This document shows, one piece after another, positions 23,692 through 33,424 of a stretch of DNA of 64,000 nucleotides. The stretch covers positions 1 to 64,000 of the forward strand of contig NZ_ABCK01000015.1 in the NCBI RefSeq assembly GCF_000170755.1. The letters are read 5' to 3'. A model generated the notes under the pieces. That model did no database searches. It worked only from the letters and a program-made list of their open reading frames with translations, and was not told the origin of the DNA. Source of the stretch: Lentisphaera araneosa HTCC2155 (lineage in GTDB: Bacteria; Verrucomicrobiota; Lentisphaeria; Lentisphaerales; Lentisphaeraceae). The stretch's first letter is position 1; every line of letters starts with the position of its first letter. The position numbers were made by a program, and so were the translations under genes.

Positions 23692-26600
23692 ATGTCACAA
23701 GCTAAGTTATCTAGCTCACCAAGCACAGGCGATCATTTAGTTAAGTTTTCGGGGGATTTACAAAAATTCACATTACAAAGCAGCGTTCCTGGAAAAGCTT
23801 TTCTCCGCACCAATCTTAATCAATCCGCAATTAGAAACGAGCAAGTCATTCGTCATATAGAAAATGACGAAACTGAATTTGACCTCGGCTGGAATGATTA
23901 CCCCATGAATGACGAAGGCAATGGAAATTTCGCCCTCACCCTTCCTCTTAGTGAAGCTGGGCATTTTAGAGCGAAAGCTTATTTAAAACTCGACGATGGT
24001 GAACTCTTGTGGCAAGATGGCCCCGATATTGTACTCAATATTGAGCCCAACAGCAGCCGTTATGCCAATTCAATTTACTGTGCTTTCCCTCGCCAGTTCG
24101 GCAAAAATAAAACTCTCTTAAACGCCCCTTCTCACGACGAGCTTAAAACACTCGATGAAGAAGGCTACACAGTTATTCCTCCCTCCGGAAAATTCAGTGA
24201 TCTCATCTGCGAACTCGACCATATTTTTGATGACTTGGGCTGCAATATCTTGCACCTGCTCCCAATCAACCCCACTCCAACAAGTTACGCTCGCATGGGA
24301 CGCTATGGTTCGCCCTACGCCGCCCTCGATTTCACTGCGGTTAATCCTGAACTCTGCAACTTCAATCTCAAAACCACGCCAGTTCAACAGTTCTGCGAAC
24401 TCGCCGATGCCGTTCACCAAAAACAGGGACGCATCATTATCGACATCGCCATCAACCACACGGGCTGGGCTTCGAAAATTCACGAAACCAATCCGGAATG
24501 GGTACGTCGTCACGATAATGGCGACATCTATCAACCTGGTGCTTGGGGCACGGTTTGGGAAGACCTCACTGAACTCAATCACAAAGACACTGAGCTTTGG
24601 GTTTATTTAGCCGACGTCTTCCTCACTTGGTGTGAACGTGGTGTCGATGGCTTCCGTTGCGATGCAGGTTATATGATCCCTGAACCCGCGTGGAAATACA
24701 TTGCGGCTAAAGTCCGTGAACAGTATCCCGAAACAATCTTTTTATTAGAAGGTTTAGGCGGCCCCTGGGAAACGACCGAGAATATGCTCAATCACTGCAA
24801 CCTCAACTGGGCTTATTCTGAGTTATTCCAAAACTATAGCAAGGACCAAGTCAGCGCCTACATGAAGTACTCCATTGACTTTAGTCAAAAATATGGCCCC
24901 ATGGTTCATTACGCAGAAACCCACGATAATGCACGTCTCGCAGACACTTCACCACTTTGGGCTAAATCACGCACCACATTATCAGCTCTACTTTCTCATA
25001 ACGGATGCTTTGGTTTCACTAACGGTGTCGAATGGCTCGCTACAGAAAAAGTAAATGTTCACGGAGCTAGTGGACTCAATTGGGGCGCTGACGAAAACTT
25101 AATTAGCGAGATTAAAGAACTCAATGAGCTCTTACTCACTCACCCAGCTTTCTTCGAAAATTCTCTGATCAAAGAAATCCCCTTACAGAACTCCTCTTTA
25201 CTTGCTTATGAAAGACGTTCAAAAGACGGGTCAAGCCCCCTCCTCATTCTCATTAACTTGGATATGGAACACGGCCATCAGCTCGAATTAGAGACTCCCT
25301 TTTCTTGCCCTGACCTACTGATTGGCAGTAAGCAAATTGATAGTCAAAATTTAAACTTCCAAGTCGAGCCTGGAGAAATCCTTTGCCTCGGTACAGAAAG
25401 TGACAAAATTGCTTCAGCTGATAAAAAGAAACAAATTCATCATGCCCAACGTGTGATTGCGAACCTCGCCTATAAAACAAATAAATTTGATTTATGTAAT
25501 AACTTAGAGGCTCAGAGTCAAACGCTACTTGCTGGCCCGATGAATTGGCTCAATGAACAAAACATCATCCCTACAACTTGGGAATTCCCCTTCGACCTTA
25601 AACGCCAAGTTCCTTGTCCGGTAAATTCGTCCCTGCTCTTCAAAGCCCCTCACAATTTTAATATCTTTGTCTTTGGACGTAAACATGACTCCTTCCTAGC
25701 TCACGATGGTCAGCACTACATTTTGCTTCTTCCTCTTGAAGATCAAGGAAAGATTTCCTACGAACCCCTTAACTTAGAGATCAATACTCCAGAAGGGATT
25801 CAAAAACACCAATCAACTCTGCTGCGATTAACAACTATCGATCAGCCCTACACCGACAAATACCCTGTTGAAGATTGCAACAAGGTGATTTTAGACACCA
25901 ATGGTAAAGGCGCTATGATGAGACTCAACACGGGCATCTCCAATATTTGGACTCGTTACGATGCGCTTCTCGCTGCCAACTTAAGTCCTGACTACCCAGA
26001 AAACCGTCACATCATGTGGAGACGCAACCGTATTTACGTAGACTGTCATCACGCCACCTATGAGCTTAGCGAAAAATTTCTCACTGAAATTCGCGGCAAT
26101 GGACGCAATCGAAAACTCATCTACGAACTTCCCCTCGGCCATCACCGCTGCTTAATCCTGAGTGTACAAGCCTTTATGCTCCCCGGAGAAAATGCTACCA
26201 CCTTTATAATCACAAGAGAAAAGAGCTCGCTCAAAGAAGCATCGCAGACCAGTGTCAAAATCTATATCCGCCTCGACCTCGAAGATCGCGACTTCCATTC
26301 GGATACAAAAGCGGGTGCAGGACTCGAAGGACTCTGGGCAAGCAAAGTGAAGTCCACGAAACGCGAATTACAGTTTAGCCCCGCCAATGACCGTCAACTC
26401 CGCATCACCAGCTCTAATGGTAAATTCATGCGTGAAGACGAATGGTCCTACAACCAATACCAAAGAAATGAAGCTCTGCGTGGACTCGAAAGTCATTGCG
26501 ACCTTTATAGCCCCGGCTTCTTCCTCTTAGATCTCAAACCTGGTGATTCCTGTACGCTTCTCGGCCAAGTAATCCGCAATAAAAAACAAGCGGTAATTAA

Positions 26601-27831
26601 AATTACGGACATCCCCTTCCCAGAAGAAAAAGCACTTAACTCATATATTGATCAACTTCGTGAAGCGGTTGGCCATTACGTCGTAGCACGAGATGGCATG
26701 AAAACCGTCATCGCTGGCTACCCTTGGTTCTTAGACTGGGGTCGCGACACACTAATTTGCTGCCGTGGACTCATTAGTGCTGGTTTTGGCAAAGACGTTG
26801 TAAAAATCCTCCAACGCTTTGCTAGCTTTGAAGAAGCGGGAACACTGCCCAACTCCATTCATGGTGCTGATGCCGCTAACCGCGACACGAGTGACGCCCC
26901 TCTTTGGTTCTTTGTTGCCTGTGATGACTATATAAATGAGTCAGGTGATGAGAAGGTTCTCAAGCTCGATTGTAATGGCCGTTCAATCCTCCAAATCATG
27001 GAGTCAATTGCGACAAACTATATTGCTGGCGCTCCCAATGGCATTAAAGTTGACCCCGAATCACTCCTCGTTTATAGCCCCTCACATTTCACTTGGATGG
27101 ACACCAACTACCCAGCTGGCACACCACGAGAAGGTTACCCCGTAGAGATTCAAGTTTTTTGGATTAAAGCCCTCAACATTCTTCATAAATACACTAAGCA
27201 AGACAAATGGAAAGAACTTGCCGACAAAGCTCTCGCTTCATTCATTCAGTATTTTTGGGATGAGCAACGTGGCTTTTTATCCGATTGCCTGCATTGCAAA
27301 ACTTATCACCCGGCGGCACAATCACCTGCCGATGACGCCTTACGCTCGAATCAACTCTTTGCGATCACCCTCGATGTTATTCAAGACATAGAAATGCAAA
27401 AAGCTATTTTTGAATCTTCTTCTTGCCTCTTAATTCCAGGCGCTATCAGAAGTTTAGCTGATCGTAAAAACGAATTCCCACTCCCAGTCTACTCCAATTA
27501 TGGTAAACTCCTTAACAATCCTGAAAACCCTTATTTCCATCATTATGAAGGTGATGAAGATACACGCAGAAAACCTGCTTATCACAATGGCACGGCTTGG
27601 AACTGGCCTTTCCCTTCTTACCCAGAAGCAATGTTAAAGATTTATGGCGAAGAAGCTATACCAACAGTTAAGTCCTTACTTTACAGCTCGAGAATACTCT
27701 TTAACACAGGTGCTGTCGAACAAATCCCTGAAGTCATGGATGGCTCTGCCCCCCACACACCACGTGGTTGCGATGCCCAAGCCTGGTCGGTAACAGAGCT
27801 CATAAGAGTTTTACAAAAATGTGAGAAATAA
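23692..27831 (+). CDS. Two-domain glycogen debranching enzyme
   Basis: A 1379-residue enzyme with the eukaryote-type layout. The N-terminal half carries a GH13 alpha-amylase/4-alpha-glucanotransferase domain: LLPINPTPTSYARMGRYGSPYA, IDIAINHTGWASKIHETNPEW in two stretches, nucleophile Asp about 323 in DGFRCDAG, acid/base Glu about 353 in LLEGLGG and ETHDNAR about 407. The C-terminal part is a GH133 amylo-alpha-1,6-glucosidase: GYPWFLDWGRDTLICCRGL (about 1009-1027), LPNSIHGADAANRDTSD and YPVEIQVFW. It would both transfer maltosyl units and hydrolyse the branch point. No other glycogen gene is adjacent. An SD (GAGGGTAGAAA) lies before the start. Confidence 0.93.
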   Translation: MSQAKLSSSPSTGDHLVKFSGDLQKFTLQSSVPGKAFLRTNLNQSAIRNEQVIRHIENDETEFDLGWNDYPMNDEGNGNFALTLPLSEAGHFRAKAYLKLDDGELLWQDGPDIVLNIEPNSSRYANSIYCAFPRQFGKNKTLLNAPSHDELKTLDEEGYTVIPPSGKFSDLICELDHIFDDLGCNILHLLPINPTPTSYARMGRYGSPYAALDFTAVNPELCNFNLKTTPVQQFCELADAVHQKQGRIIIDIAINHTGWASKIHETNPEWVRRHDNGDIYQPGAWGTVWEDLTELNHKDTELWVYLADVFLTWCERGVDGFRCDAGYMIPEPAWKYIAAKVREQYPETIFLLEGLGGPWETTENMLNHCNLNWAYSELFQNYSKDQVSAYMKYSIDFSQKYGPMVHYAETHDNARLADTSPLWAKSRTTLSALLSHNGCFGFTNGVEWLATEKVNVHGASGLNWGADENLISEIKELNELLLTHPAFFENSLIKEIPLQNSSLLAYERRSKDGSSPLLILINLDMEHGHQLELETPFSCPDLLIGSKQIDSQNLNFQVEPGEILCLGTESDKIASADKKKQIHHAQRVIANLAYKTNKFDLCNNLEAQSQTLLAGPMNWLNEQNIIPTTWEFPFDLKRQVPCPVNSSLLFKAPHNFNIFVFGRKHDSFLAHDGQHYILLLPLEDQGKISYEPLNLEINTPEGIQKHQSTLLRLTTIDQPYTDKYPVEDCNKVILDTNGKGAMMRLNTGISNIWTRYDALLAANLSPDYPENRHIMWRRNRIYVDCHHATYELSEKFLTEIRGNGRNRKLIYELPLGHHRCLILSVQAFMLPGENATTFIITREKSSLKEASQTSVKIYIRLDLEDRDFHSDTKAGAGLEGLWASKVKSTKRELQFSPANDRQLRITSSNGKFMREDEWSYNQYQRNEALRGLESHCDLYSPGFFLLDLKPGDSCTLLGQVIRNKKQAVIKITDIPFPEEKALNSYIDQLREAVGHYVVARDGMKTVIAGYPWFLDWGRDTLICCRGLISAGFGKDVVKILQRFASFEEAGTLPNSIHGADAANRDTSDAPLWFFVACDDYINESGDEKVLKLDCNGRSILQIMESIATNYIAGAPNGIKVDPESLLVYSPSHFTWMDTNYPAGTPREGYPVEIQVFWIKALNILHKYTKQDKWKELADKALASFIQYFWDEQRGFLSDCLHCKTYHPAAQSPADDALRSNQLFAITLDVIQDIEMQKAIFESSSCLLIPGAIRSLADRKNEFPLPVYSNYGKLLNNPENPYFHHYEGDEDTRRKPAYHNGTAWNWPFPSYPEAMLKIYGEEAIPTVKSLLYSSRILFNTGAVEQIPEVMDGSAPHTPRGCDAQAWSVTELIRVLQKCEK

Positions 27832-27953
27832 GCTAAATTAACTAAATATTGTTTTTTTATCACTTTTTTTTCCCTTCTTTTCCTTGCTCAATTAAACTTT
27901 ACTTGAGTATGGAAGTATATTAATTTGAGAATTTCCAGAAAAGTAAAACTTTT

Positions 27954-27981
27954 TTGACTTGTGTGAAAGATGTGCTTTAAT
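27954..27981 (+). promoter_or_regulatory. Possible sigma-70 promoter
   Basis: TTGACT and TTTAAT with a 16-bp gap, 48 bp before the start of the small membrane protein gene. The preceding gap is strongly AT-rich. Confidence 0.4.
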
Positions 27982-28028
27982 GGGTGCGATTAAGACTATG
28001 TAGATTAATGATTATGGAGCATATAAAT

Positions 28029-28442
28029 ATGTCTGAAAATAAAGAAAAGAATACAGCTAGAAAACCAAAAGCCTTAGATTATTTCAAAGCGGTAGTATTA
28101 TCTGCCATAGTTGTTGTAGTTGTATTTTATAGTCACGAAGAACTTCAAGTTAAATACGATGCCATTCTTCCTGACATCTACCCTAACGAAAATGTCGTCG
28201 GCACATGGAATAGCGACAAAGATGCAAGCAGTGTTAATTTTGACGCCAATGGTGCCGCTAAAATCAAAAATAAAAAAATGATTTACATCAAAACCACTCC
28301 AGACAACTTCACACTTTTTCAGTTTGGTCGTGATAAAATGGGTAATCGTACAGGACTCATTGCACACAAAGTCAAACTACTAGGAGATACAAAATTAGAG
28401 ATGGGACGTGACTCATACTCCAAACTTGTTGCTCAAAAATAA
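28029..28442 (+). CDS. Small membrane-anchored protein (hypothetical)
   Basis: About 137 residues from the ATG of MSENKEKN, chosen for its GGAG SD; a longer frame upstream lacks one. Lys-rich N-terminus, one membrane segment (AVVLSAIVVVVVFYS), then a beta-rich external domain with VVGTWNSDKDASSVNFDANGA, the pattern of lipocalin-like or 'GTW' stress-type domains, and a Lys-rich stretch. The family is not recognised. It stands alone between its own promoter-like sequence and a strong terminator. Confidence 0.7.
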   Translation: MSENKEKNTARKPKALDYFKAVVLSAIVVVVVFYSHEELQVKYDAILPDIYPNENVVGTWNSDKDASSVNFDANGAAKIKNKKMIYIKTTPDNFTLFQFGRDKMGNRTGLIAHKVKLLGDTKLEMGRDSYSKLVAQK

Positions 28443-28450
28443 TTTCCATA

Positions 28451-28475
28451 AGCCCGCTCAATGCGGGCTTTTTTA
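28451..28475 (+). terminator. Rho-independent terminator
   Basis: AGCCCGC-TCAAT-GCGGGCT followed by TTTTTT, 9 bp past the preceding stop. A second weaker hairpin, GTCCG-CTTTATT-CGGAC then TTTCTT, follows at 28488-28508. Confidence 0.9.
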
Positions 28476-28619
28476 TTGCCTATAAGAGTCCGCTTTATTC
28501 GGACTTTCTTGTTGCTAGACATTACCAATTGTATTATTTTAATTTTTTTCTTCTATAAGTGTTGAGATCTCCCTTCCGTATTTTAGTTCATATGAAACAT
28601 GACTAAAAAAGGAAACACC

Positions 28620-31600
28620 GTGAAACAATTCAAATACAGCCCCTTCCTAGCTTGCATTGCCCTTGTCAATGCCTCTTTATTTGCTGCCCCTCAAAAAAGC
28701 AATATCAAATCCTTTACTCGTAAATCGATGGACAAAGAAAAGGCTTATAATAGTCCTGCTTATGTCAAGCATCGCGAAGGTTCACTCTCATTAGACAAGC
28801 GTTTCCAACACAACCTTTTTGCATCACCTCCCTATATCGAATATGTAACTGCACTAAGTGCTGATGTTGATGGCACCCTCTACATCTCCCAAGACCCTAA
28901 CGGCAGCCTCGGTCACTACGCAGGACTCGGCAATGTCGTAAGCGCCAAAGATACCACTGGTGATGGCAAAGCCGACAAATTTGTTGAATATATCCCAAAA
29001 ATCGAAAGTGCACGCGGTGGCCATATTGTGGCCGGCACCTACTACTTACTTCACCCTCCATACCTAACTTCTTTCCAAGACACTACTGGTGACGGCAAAG
29101 CGGACAAAAGAACTCTCTTAGCCGATGGCTGGGGTGGTGGCATCGAACACCCACGAGGTGCCGATCACACCACAAATGGCGTACGCATGGGTATCGATGG
29201 CTGGCTTTATGTTTCAGTCGGTGACTTTGGTATCAAAGATTCTAAAACTGCTGCGGGAGATACCTTCCGCTTTCATGGTGGCGGTGTCGCACGTATTCGT
29301 CCTGACGGAAGCGAAATCGAAATGTATGTCGAAAATACCCGTAACCAATTCGCCGTAGCAATTTCTCCTACACTCGAGCTCTTCACTCGCGATAACACCA
29401 ATGATGGTAAGGGTTGGAACCTGCGTGTGCACCACCAAGTTCCCGAATCTGATTTTGGTTACCCAAAACTCTACCAAAACTTCCCCGATGAACACATCGC
29501 TTCGCTCGGTGATTATGGTGGCGGTTCAGGTATGGGCGTGCTCTTCCTCGATGAACCCGGCTTCCCAAAAGACCTTAATAACAAGCTCTATACTTGTGAC
29601 TGGACCACGGGTAAAGTTTTTTCTTTCGACATGAAGCCTAAAGATGCCACTTATGAAGTGAAACAAAACATCTTCACTCCCCTTACCCGTGCGACAGATA
29701 TTGAAGTTGATGGCCAGTCACAACTCTACTTCTCCGACTGGGTGGGTGCTGGCTTTGCCTTTGCTGGTAATGATAAACCCGTGAGTCGCATTTTTACGGC
29801 TAAACTTAAAGATTATAAAGCGCCTAAAACACCCAATTTAAAAACAGCGAGTGATGCAGAATTAATTAAACACCTCTCTGGTGAGAGTTCTACTATTCGA
29901 CTTCATGCTCAGCAATACCTCTTGCAAAAGAAATTATCTCCTCAAACAATTGCTCAACTCACAACTGAATGCTTAAATAAAAAGCTTTCAGTCAATGCTC
30001 GTACTGCTATTCTCTTCACTCTGAAGCAAGCTTTAGGCGAAGCGAGTCACGATACCTGTAAAAAACTTCTCGCGGATCCAAGCATGCGTGAAATGGCCTT
30101 AAAAGCTCTCACTGATCGCAAAACTCAAATGACTACAGTCACACCTGAACTCATCACTCCTTACCTTAAGGATGCTAATCCAAAAGTCCGACTTCAAGCC
30201 TTCATTAGCTTACGTCGTCTCAATAAATTCAGCACTTCAGCAAGCAATGCGATTATTGATGCCGCTGTTCAATCTTGGAAAGTAGATAGCGTCGGTAAAC
30301 TTGGTACAATGGCTTTGCCTCACCTCGCTTCACGTACCCTTGCAGGACTTGGTCAAAATCATCCTCAAGCTTGGAAGCACTACCTCGAACGTTTTAAATC
30401 TGGCGATTACAAAACTCAGAAAACCCTTTCTTACGCACTGAAAACCATACATGACCCAAAACTCATTGATCTCATGATTGCGGAACTCGCTAATGATCAA
30501 TACAATGATGCGAGTCGTTTACTTGTACTCGATATCCTAGCGCGTCTTTCTCAAAAGGAAGCCGAATGGGATTTAGTTGCTTGGTGGGGCACTCGTCCAA
30601 CAGACCACGGCCCCTATTACGAGGGTAAAACTTGGGAACAAACGCCAAAAATTATCAAGGCAATTGAAAAGAACTTTGGAAAATTCCAAGCCTCTTCGCA
30701 AGTTGATGTTATTGCCCAGCTCAACCTCAACCAAATCAACACCTCGCAACTTAAGCTAGAAGGCGTCGATATCCTCTTCTCTGCACTTGATGCAACCAAT
30801 CCAAGCCCACAACATATTGCCACCCTACAAACTGCTGCGATGGATAGCAAAACCGCTTGGCCCACACGTATTAAAGCTGCACAAAAACTGGGTACTTTTA
30901 GTCAATGGATAGATGCAGGTGCCATTCGCTACGTCAAAAAGGGAAAAGGTCGTAAAGCTCCAAAAGAAAGAGTTGTTAACGAGAAAAAAGTAAAATCTTC
31001 GCAAGAAATAAGAATGGTCGCTACTAAAGCCCTCCTCACTTCCATCTCAAAATTTCAGAAAGATATCGCTACACTCGACAAAAAAGATCCAGCCTATTTA
31101 GCTGCTAACGCCTTAGCCCATGATTACTGGACCTTCCCCTCAGAACATAACGATTTTGCAGAAATCGCAAAACTCGCCAATGAACTCGACGATGATGCTG
31201 CCGCTCTAGCTTGGAAGAAAATTTTCTTTGCCTTCTACAAAAACATTGGCAAGAAAATTGTCGCAAATCAAAAAATTATCGATAGCGAGATCGGACTTCA
31301 TAATCCGGGTTATTACCAAGCGATTGCCGACCTCTATTTACTCGATGAGAAATATAAAACTCGCGCCAAGGCCAACCTCAATTGGGATTATGCAGGGACA
31401 CGTAAATCAGCAAAAACTGTTATGGACATGCACACCGCTGTTGCGGAAGTCGCAAAAGACCCCAAGAAATCTGCACCACTTGTGAGTGCCGGCTTAGAGG
31501 GAGCAGCCAAATATGCCATGACGAATAAAGGCGATGTGGCTCTCGGCGCCAAGTTGTTTAATAAAAATAACTGCATTGCCTGTCACGCCGTCAATAATAC

Positions 31601-31943
31601 CGGCATCCAAAAAGGTCCCTATATGGGTACTGCAGGCAGCCAATTCCAACGTCAGTTCTTGATTGAATCTATCCTCAATCCACCGGCCGCTATTGCTCAA
31701 GGCTTCCCTACTTATGAGATCATCCCCAAAGGCAATAAGCCATCACATATAGGTTTTCTAGTAGAAGAAGATAATACCTACTACCACTTAATGAATGCTG
31801 CTGGTCTTACGGAGAAGGTAACCAAAGAGCACATGGCCGATAAGAAAATTATTAAGATGTCGCAAATGCCTCCTGGCTTAGTCTTCAATCTTAACCTTCA
31901 CGAATTCACTTCACTCGTTGATTACCTCGATTCAATGAAATAA
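28620..31943 (+). CDS. Giant secreted propeller/HEAT/haem protein (PVC membrane-bound dehydrogenase type)
   Basis: About 1107 residues. The GTG start at 28620 is preferred for its AAGGAAA SD and the signal peptide it exposes (FKYSPFLACIALVNASLFAA); an ATG lies at 28599. Residues to about 400 form a sugar-dehydrogenase-like beta-propeller with Asp-rich DTTGDGKADKF repeats (twice) and PRGADHTTNGVRMGIDGWLY. The middle (about 400-800) is helical HEAT-like (NPKVRLQAFISLRRL). The C-terminal domain carries one c-type haem site, CIACH, at about residue 984, with a distal Met likely in SQMPPG. Such fusions are abundant in planctomycetes and Lentisphaera. An oxidoreductase role is inferred. Confidence 0.88.
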   Translation: MKQFKYSPFLACIALVNASLFAAPQKSNIKSFTRKSMDKEKAYNSPAYVKHREGSLSLDKRFQHNLFASPPYIEYVTALSADVDGTLYISQDPNGSLGHYAGLGNVVSAKDTTGDGKADKFVEYIPKIESARGGHIVAGTYYLLHPPYLTSFQDTTGDGKADKRTLLADGWGGGIEHPRGADHTTNGVRMGIDGWLYVSVGDFGIKDSKTAAGDTFRFHGGGVARIRPDGSEIEMYVENTRNQFAVAISPTLELFTRDNTNDGKGWNLRVHHQVPESDFGYPKLYQNFPDEHIASLGDYGGGSGMGVLFLDEPGFPKDLNNKLYTCDWTTGKVFSFDMKPKDATYEVKQNIFTPLTRATDIEVDGQSQLYFSDWVGAGFAFAGNDKPVSRIFTAKLKDYKAPKTPNLKTASDAELIKHLSGESSTIRLHAQQYLLQKKLSPQTIAQLTTECLNKKLSVNARTAILFTLKQALGEASHDTCKKLLADPSMREMALKALTDRKTQMTTVTPELITPYLKDANPKVRLQAFISLRRLNKFSTSASNAIIDAAVQSWKVDSVGKLGTMALPHLASRTLAGLGQNHPQAWKHYLERFKSGDYKTQKTLSYALKTIHDPKLIDLMIAELANDQYNDASRLLVLDILARLSQKEAEWDLVAWWGTRPTDHGPYYEGKTWEQTPKIIKAIEKNFGKFQASSQVDVIAQLNLNQINTSQLKLEGVDILFSALDATNPSPQHIATLQTAAMDSKTAWPTRIKAAQKLGTFSQWIDAGAIRYVKKGKGRKAPKERVVNEKKVKSSQEIRMVATKALLTSISKFQKDIATLDKKDPAYLAANALAHDYWTFPSEHNDFAEIAKLANELDDDAAALAWKKIFFAFYKNIGKKIVANQKIIDSEIGLHNPGYYQAIADLYLLDEKYKTRAKANLNWDYAGTRKSAKTVMDMHTAVAEVAKDPKKSAPLVSAGLEGAAKYAMTNKGDVALGAKLFNKNNCIACHAVNNTGIQKGPYMGTAGSQFQRQFLIESILNPPAAIAQGFPTYEIIPKGNKPSHIGFLVEEDNTYYHLMNAAGLTEKVTKEHMADKKIIKMSQMPPGLVFNLNLHEFTSLVDYLDSMK

Positions 31944-31958
31944 GCAATTCACCTAAAG

Positions 31959-31994
31959 AAAAAGGCCAGCTTCGTCGAAGCTGGCCTTTTTTGT
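31959..31994. terminator. Bidirectional terminator
   Basis: AAAGGCCAGCTTCG/TCGAAGCTGGCCTTT is an uninterrupted inverted repeat, with T runs on both strands, between two convergent genes. Confidence 0.9.
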
Positions 31995-32012
31995 GATCAT
32001 TTAAAATGACTC

Positions 32013-32459
32013 TTAGCTCAATGCCGCCTTCACTAGACCCGAAAGCTTACCGCCATTGACCAAGTAGCCCGCACCCTCGACCTGAGACTTAACGCTAGCA
32101 ATTGTACGGCCCATATTCTTCATCGACTTATCTTCCAAGTCATTCACAACCTGCTCAATGATTGACTTCATTTCTTCTTCATCCATTTCTTTGGGCAAGT
32201 AAGTTGCAACGATTTCTAAGCGCGCTTTAAGCTCCGCAACTTGTTCGGCATTGCCCGCTTTCTTAAAAGCGTCGAGTGACTCATGCATTTCTTTTTGAAT
32301 TTTTTGAATGATGGCGGTGATTTGCGCATCACTTGCTTCAATCTTTTCATTGATTTCTTTATTTTTGATTGCACCGCGAATTTCCGTTACCACAGCTTTC
32401 TTGGTGGCATCTTTATTTTTCATGGATTCTTTAAAGTCATTCATCAAGCGAGTTTTCAT
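32013..32459 (-). CDS. YqeY-like GatB/Asn-tRNA amidotransferase-domain protein
   Basis: A 148-residue helical protein of the YqeY family: MKTRLMNDFKESMKNKDATK, VVTEIRGAIKNKEIN, AELKARLEIVATYLPKEMDEEE, and the C-terminal AGYLVNGGKLSGLVKAAL, matching the tRNA-binding tail domain of GatB. The family may modulate tRNA amidation; its function is not settled. A good SD (AGGAGCCCCC) precedes the start. It lies downstream of a DedA/VTT-type membrane gene on the same strand and ends at a bidirectional terminator. Confidence 0.9.
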   Translation of the reverse strand: MKTRLMNDFKESMKNKDATKKAVVTEIRGAIKNKEINEKIEASDAQITAIIQKIQKEMHESLDAFKKAGNAEQVAELKARLEIVATYLPKEMDEEEMKSIIEQVVNDLEDKSMKNMGRTIASVKSQVEGAGYLVNGGKLSGLVKAALS

Positions 32460-32552
32460 GGGGGCTCCTAAGTTAAATTGAATCCTTCACGCTACTCGCA
32501 AAAAGCTGCTTTAAAAGCACCCGCGGATGACTAATTTTGCGAAGTAAGCAAA

Positions 32553-33269
32553 TTACTCTGCTGCTGCCTCGATATTCACCATCTTGCGCAGAGCCTTTTT
32601 CGAGACATGACCAATGATCGCCAAACTCGCGATTGTCGCAATAATCCCTAGAGTAAAAAGGGAACGATCCGCACCCTGACTTAAGTCGAGCGTCGATAAC
32701 TGCGAGCCCGCAATCGTCACTAAAATAACGCGTGGGGCAAGCCCCAACGCCGACCCACAAAGAAACTCTAATTTATTCACTTTACCTGCGGCCAAGAGCA
32801 CATTCGTACCCGCAAAAGGCATCACTGGTGAGAGGCGAATTAAAATCACCATAGATAAAGTCTTAAGACCATGACTCTTTAAAAGTTCTCTGTAAATCAT
32901 GTTGGCTCGAGGTTTTTTCTCTAACAAACTTAAAAGTTCGTCATCTAAGAGACGACTAAAGAGCACATAGGACACTAGCGATGCCGAGGTAATCGTGGTC
33001 AAGGCATAAGCAGGCCCCACAAAAGAACCAAATAAGATCCCCGCCACTAAAGAAACCGCGTGAGTCGGAATTAAGGAACAGCCTGTAAGCACCAAGCCGA
33101 GAATAAAAAAGATTAATAGTGAGAATGAACTATCTCGCAAAGGATCTAACCATTGTGAGCCCGTGGCACTCAGCACAATGGCTCCGACGCCTGGCCCGAC
33201 TACCGAAAAGAGTAAAATGGGTCCAAAGTTACCCAAATCTCTAATAAAATTTCGTATTTTTATAATCAT
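32553..33269 (-). CDS. TVP38/TMEM64-family (VTT domain) membrane protein
   Basis: A 238-residue integral membrane protein with about 5-6 membrane segments. Family motifs are AVSLVAGILFGSFVGPAYALTT, the LSRL-type RLLDDEL loop, VILIRLSPVMPFAGTNVLLAAG (diagnostic R-x-S/P-x-x-P-F loop) and ALGLAPRVILVTIAGSQL. VTT proteins act in lipid scrambling or membrane homeostasis. It is probably co-transcribed with yqeY 93 bp downstream. Length is typical. Confidence 0.9.
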   Translation of the reverse strand: MIIKIRNFIRDLGNFGPILLFSVVGPGVGAIVLSATGSQWLDPLRDSSFSLLIFFILGLVLTGCSLIPTHAVSLVAGILFGSFVGPAYALTTITSASLVSYVLFSRLLDDELLSLLEKKPRANMIYRELLKSHGLKTLSMVILIRLSPVMPFAGTNVLLAAGKVNKLEFLCGSALGLAPRVILVTIAGSQLSTLDLSQGADRSLFTLGIIATIASLAIIGHVSKKALRKMVNIEAAAE

Positions 33270-33424
33270 TTATCGCTGCATTTTCCATTGATTTAAACGT
33301 CCCATCCCAATGCTTGGAATTTATCGATTTCATATATACTCCACTTAAATCAGAATAAAAACCAAAGATACAAAATATTGATTAGCTAGACTTTACGAGA
33401 AAGTAGCAAACGATACTACCCCTG

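Noticed and set aside
24118-24610. Genes overlapping the debranching enzyme on both strands
   Set aside because: They lie wholly inside the GH13-coding region in other frames and have no ribosome site or recognisable protein features.
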